NCBI GenBank assembly: GCA_937927845.1 | Contig: CALFXE010000297.1 | Coordinates: 1 to 10,435 of the forward strand | Length of the DNA stretch: 10,435 nucleotides | Source: an uncultured Paludibacter sp. | Lineage (GTDB): Bacteria; Bacteroidota; Bacteroidia; Bacteroidales; Paludibacteraceae | Direction: 5' to 3' | Shown here: in pieces, positions 8,192-10,435 of the stretch | Numbering within the stretch: position 1 is the first letter of the stretch | How the letters are laid out: each line of letters opens with the position of its first letter | Position numbers and translations under genes: made by a program | Notes under the pieces: model-generated | Database searches by the model: none | Seen by the model: only the letters and a program-made list of their open reading frames with translations | Told to the model about the DNA's origin: nothing

Positions 8192-8199
8192 TACATTTG
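8192..8199 (+). promoter_or_regulatory. Candidate Bacteroides-type -7 promoter element
   Basis: TACATTTG matches the TAnnTTTG -7 consensus of the Bacteroidota primary sigma factor exactly. I see no clear TTTG -33 box at the usual distance; TCTG at 8171-8174 is the nearest candidate. If used, transcription would start near 8206 and run toward the gene at 8473, leaving a leader of about 265 nt. Confidence 0.4.
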
Positions 8200-8240
8200 C
8201 ATTTGAATGCTATTAACTATAATGTAATTGATGATAAAGG

Positions 8241-8429
8241 ATGAATGATGATTTTTTAAAGAGAGTCCACGGCATAAATACTGAAACCGAAGGAAAAAAC
8301 AATTTCACAAATGCTAGTGAACAAATAGAAACAATATACTTGTTGTCATTCAGTTGTTTCTCCAAACACTCCCATATAATATTGAGTTTGTGTAGTTGTA
8401 CTTTTTTTCTATTCTATCAATTGCCATAG
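8241..8429 (+). CDS. Doubtful 62-codon ORF
   Basis: This is an ATG-started frame in the 410-nt stretch between the operon terminator and the OmpA-like gene. The first 32 residues are polar (MNDDFLKRVHGINTETEG and on). The last 30 are hydrophobic and rich in Cys, Ser and Phe, ending in LSLCSCTFFLFYQLP. This could be a small membrane-anchored peptide or simply AT-rich sequence read in a chance frame. AAAGG touches the ATG directly, which is too close for a normal ribosome site. I recognise no family. The only support is the promoter-like box about 50 nt upstream. Confidence 0.2.
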   Translation: MNDDFLKRVHGINTETEGKNNFTNASEQIETIYLLSFSCFSKHSHIILSLCSCTFFLFYQLP

Positions 8430-8472
8430 TGTGTTTAATTGAAAGTTATTTTAATATCATAAAAATTCTACG

Positions 8473-9840
8473 ATGAAAAAAAATTGCCTTAAATTATTAA
8501 TTCTGTTTGTTTTCTTCAGTTCTCAAATGACGATTAATGCTCAAAGAGAAGGTGAGGTATATTTTATGTTTGGAGATTCGGTTTTATACGACAATTATCG
8601 CTCTAACTCTGCTGCTCTTTTAATGATTGAGAAGATTGCCAGAGAGATACAACCTGAGCATAAATTATTTATTACAGCATCTGCATCACCAGAAGGTGAA
8701 GAGTTACATAACTTACAACTAACAAGAAATAGAATATCTTCTATTAAGAAGTACATAATAAATAAAACATCTTTGTCTGAAAGTCGAATTGAGATTCAAC
8801 CAATGTCGGTAGACTGGAAGTATGCATTGAATGTTGATGCATTAAATAAATTTCCAAATAAAAATTATGTATATAATATCTTGATTGATTCAACTTTGGA
8901 TTTAAGGCAAAAAGAGCATAAAATATCACTATTATATGGTGAAAATGTTGTCGAATATTTACAAAATAATTTATATCCATACATGAGAAATGGATATGTA
9001 ACGACTTTTAAATCAGAGAACAAATCGAATAACCGAGATTCATTGATTTCAAATGTAAATACAAACGCTTTTCATAAAATAACATCTAAAAACGATCTTT
9101 CGTTATTCACAAGTTTATATAATTCGCTTGGTATTTGGTTGTGGATTATCTCATTCGTTATTGTACTGGCTATGATTTATTTTATATTAAGTAAATGTGA
9201 TATTTCTTTTGTAAAATTGTTGAAATCAACTCGTAGAATGGAATCTGTAGATACAAAAGATGATCACACTATCATTCCTGCAGAGGGAGGAGGGAAATCA
9301 CTTAAGCAATTGAAAGAACAACCTATTTTGCAAGAAGCGAATGATGCAATAGATAAAGAATCACTTACTGAAAAGCAAAAGGAATTTTTTAGGAAACTAA
9401 TCAGAGAAGCGAATAAAATTAAGTTTTGGCATGTAACTGTAACCTATATAGATGGATACAAAAATTATAATTTTCAGGCAATTAAAATTGGACCAGTAGT
9501 TAAAGCTTATACTTTGCATGAGATTATTCATAAAATTAAATCTAACCCAGAAACAGCTCATTTACTAGATAAAACTCCATTAAACCGATATGAACTTAAA
9601 AAAAATATTCGTGCATACAATTATGAGCGATTAGAGCTTAAATATGATAAAGAAGCTGGTTTTGCTCCAGGAACCACAAAGAGAAAAGGCTACATTGGCC
9701 GGTTGTTATATTCTACTCCGCATGAAGATTTAAACGGATCTGTTTATGCCGTTCCTATATGGGCGCATATGTTTTATAAGCATGATGGTTACGTCTCTAA
9801 GGTAGTGGAAGGATTATCTAAATATGCAGAGAATAGATAG
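8473..9840 (+). CDS. Membrane protein with periplasmic OmpA-like domain and unknown cytoplasmic domain
   Basis: This 455-residue protein starts at ATG 8473. Residues 1-23 form a signal peptide (MKKN, hydrophobic core LKLLILFVFF, likely cleavage after INA). Residues about 25-110 look like an OmpA C-terminal-type domain. VYFMFGDSVLY opens it, then ITASASPEGEE (67-77), then NLQLTRNRISSI (80-91), which fits the NxxL(S/T)xxRxxxV helix of peptidoglycan-binding OmpA-like domains. The Asp usually found in the GHTD loop is absent (Ser/Ala there), as in SPEG variants of Bacteroidota. Residues 218-239 form one membrane helix (IWLWIISFVIVLAMIYFIL), followed by basic residues, so the C-terminus should be cytoplasmic. 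Residues about 290-455 are a soluble domain I cannot name, with KFWHVTVTYIDGYKNYNF and a conserved-looking end YAVPIWAHMFYKHDGY. It follows the operon terminator, so it is an independent unit. Anchoring to the cell wall with signalling or assembly across the inner membrane is conjecture. Confidence 0.75.
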   Translation: MKKNCLKLLILFVFFSSQMTINAQREGEVYFMFGDSVLYDNYRSNSAALLMIEKIAREIQPEHKLFITASASPEGEELHNLQLTRNRISSIKKYIINKTSLSESRIEIQPMSVDWKYALNVDALNKFPNKNYVYNILIDSTLDLRQKEHKISLLYGENVVEYLQNNLYPYMRNGYVTTFKSENKSNNRDSLISNVNTNAFHKITSKNDLSLFTSLYNSLGIWLWIISFVIVLAMIYFILSKCDISFVKLLKSTRRMESVDTKDDHTIIPAEGGGKSLKQLKEQPILQEANDAIDKESLTEKQKEFFRKLIREANKIKFWHVTVTYIDGYKNYNFQAIKIGPVVKAYTLHEIIHKIKSNPETAHLLDKTPLNRYELKKNIRAYNYERLELKYDKEAGFAPGTTKRKGYIGRLLYSTPHEDLNGSVYAVPIWAHMFYKHDGYVSKVVEGLSKYAENR

Positions 9841-9871
9841 ATTATAAATTTATTTCTTAATTGAGTATTAT

Positions 9872-10006
9872 TGATTTTATTTTAATTATAATATTTTCGT
9901 CGTATTAATAGCCGATAAAGTGCTACGTCTAATTCGGGATGTATTACGCCCCGAATTGGATCGTATTATTAAAATTAATAGACTTAAATATTTGGAAAGC
10001 GATTAA
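9872..10006 (+). pseudogene. Possible gene remnant, C-terminal fragment
   Basis: From the TGA at 9872-9874 the frame stays open to TAA 10004-10006. The last 28 codons (from GTG 9920) read KVLRLIRDVLRPELDRIIKI and then NRLKYLESD. This looks like the amphipathic helical end of a real protein and is visibly richer in G and C than the flanks. There is no ATG and no good ribosome site, so it may be the tail of a decayed gene. I cannot identify the parent. An inverted repeat AATTCGGG (9931-9938) / CCCGAATT (9950-9957) lies inside it and offers a non-coding explanation. The rest of 9841-10100 is AT-rich and shows nothing else I can support. Confidence 0.25.
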
Positions 10007-10102
10007 ATAATAAATTTTCAGGAAGGGATGTATCTTATGATTACCAAATAGAGTTATACTATTTAAGGATTACTTTAGTGATTATGATTAAATAAATGAC
10101 TC

Positions 10103-10139
10103 ATTTCAAATTGTGACGCACTGCGTCACAATTTGAAAT
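10103..10139. terminator. Perfect 18-bp inverted repeat, probable bidirectional terminator
   Basis: The arms 10103-10120 and 10122-10139 are perfect reverse complements around a single central C, with core TGTGACGCA / TGCGTCACA and flanking AAATT / AATTT. It lies 9 nt beyond the stop of the minus-strand gene and downstream of the + strand gene ending at 9840, where convergent transcripts would meet. It has no long U-tract beyond AATTTGAAATTTAAG, so an operator or a mobile-element scar cannot be excluded. Confidence 0.6.
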
Positions 10140-10148
10140 TTAAGTATT

Positions 10149-10435
10149 CTAATTTTTCCGGTTAAAGCGGCTTACCCGTTCTTCGTAGGTGCGGAGATAC
10201 ATTCTTTTGGATCGTTCGTCCAGATATGAATTTGAAACTAATTGCTTCACTTGCTCGTCGGAACCAGTAAAAGAATGCAGGGCTTTCTGTATCTGGACTT
10301 CATTCAATCCTATCAATTTGCCAAAGGTTTCAAAATCGTCTTTACAGGGATGTCCGGTACGGGAATATACATCCGATTTAACCAGATTCGGAGATAAACC
10401 TTCTTCAAGTGCAAAATCGGAATCTTTTACATGGA
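10149..10435 (-). CDS. HipA-family kinase toxin-like protein, C-terminal part (partial)
   Basis: A minus-strand frame is open from the window edge to a stop at 10149-10151 and gives 94 residues of C-terminus. It contains LVKSDVYSRTGHPCKDDF, then ETFGKLIGL, then VKQLVSNSYLDERSKRMYLR and a basic end RVSRFNRKN. The GHPxxxDFxxFGxxIGL segment, followed by a helix ending SYLxxxxKRxYxxxYxxR, resembles the C-terminal helical lobe of HipA-like Ser/Thr kinases as found in Bacteroidota. I assign it from that memory. The kinase active site lies outside the window, so activity cannot be judged. HipA proteins usually pair with a HipB antitoxin encoded just upstream, which here would be beyond 10435. It converges on the + strand OmpA-like gene. 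Confidence 0.6.
   Translation of the reverse strand, partial: HVKDSDFALEEGLSPNLVKSDVYSRTGHPCKDDFETFGKLIGLNEVQIQKALHSFTGSDEQVKQLVSNSYLDERSKRMYLRTYEERVSRFNRKN

Noticed and set aside
8062..8472. CRISPR array, tRNA or riboswitch in the 410-nt intergenic stretch
   Set aside because: No regularly spaced repeats, no tRNA cloverleaf or conserved T-loop sequence, and no recognisable aptamer core were seen.
1..10435. Insertion sequence, integrase or attachment site
   Set aside because: No transposase or recombinase frame, no terminal inverted repeats with target duplication, and no tRNA-end duplication could be found within the window.

Overview
The window looks like a genomic island from a low-GC member of the Bacteroidota, most likely a gut-type Bacteroidales. 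The signs are AT-rich coding sequence, mostly weak Shine-Dalgarno sites, a TACATTTG box matching the Bacteroides -7 consensus, and an OmpA-like domain of the SPEG type common in that phylum. These are recognitions from memory, not database results.

Positions 1-7996 hold one tightly packed + strand operon. It contains the last 112 residues of a helicase (window-edge partial), a DUF4391 protein, a 601-residue DUF4365 (putative PD-(D/E)XK nuclease) protein, a type III DNA methyltransferase (Mod), a 48-codon small ORF and a type III restriction helicase-nuclease (Res). Gaps are 6 nt, a 1-nt overlap, 3 nt, 2 nt and an 11-nt overlap. A clear intrinsic terminator follows at about 8031-8061. Mod and Res form the type III restriction-modification core: Mod methylates adenine in an asymmetric site, and Res uses ATP to act on unmodified DNA and cut it. 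The helicase and DUF4391 protein are frequent companions of this Mod/Res type. The DUF4365 gene is the unusual member. It is clearly more AT-rich than the genes around it and brings a second predicted nuclease into the operon.

The mod-res junction is the most interesting small-scale feature. It encodes a 48-residue ORF with a GTG start whose stop overlaps the res ATG. Inside that ORF lies a perfect 12-bp inverted repeat with a 5-nt loop. The arrangement could couple or attenuate Res expression relative to Mod.

Positions 8062-8472 are mostly non-coding, with a candidate promoter, a palindrome and a doubtful 62-codon ORF. At 8473-9840 is a 455-residue protein with a signal peptide, an OmpA-like periplasmic domain, one membrane helix and an unrecognised cytoplasmic domain. 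Positions 9841-10148 are intergenic. They carry a possible gene remnant (to 10006) and a perfect 18-bp inverted repeat that is probably a bidirectional terminator. The window ends in the 3' part of a minus-strand gene resembling the C-terminus of HipA-family kinase toxins.
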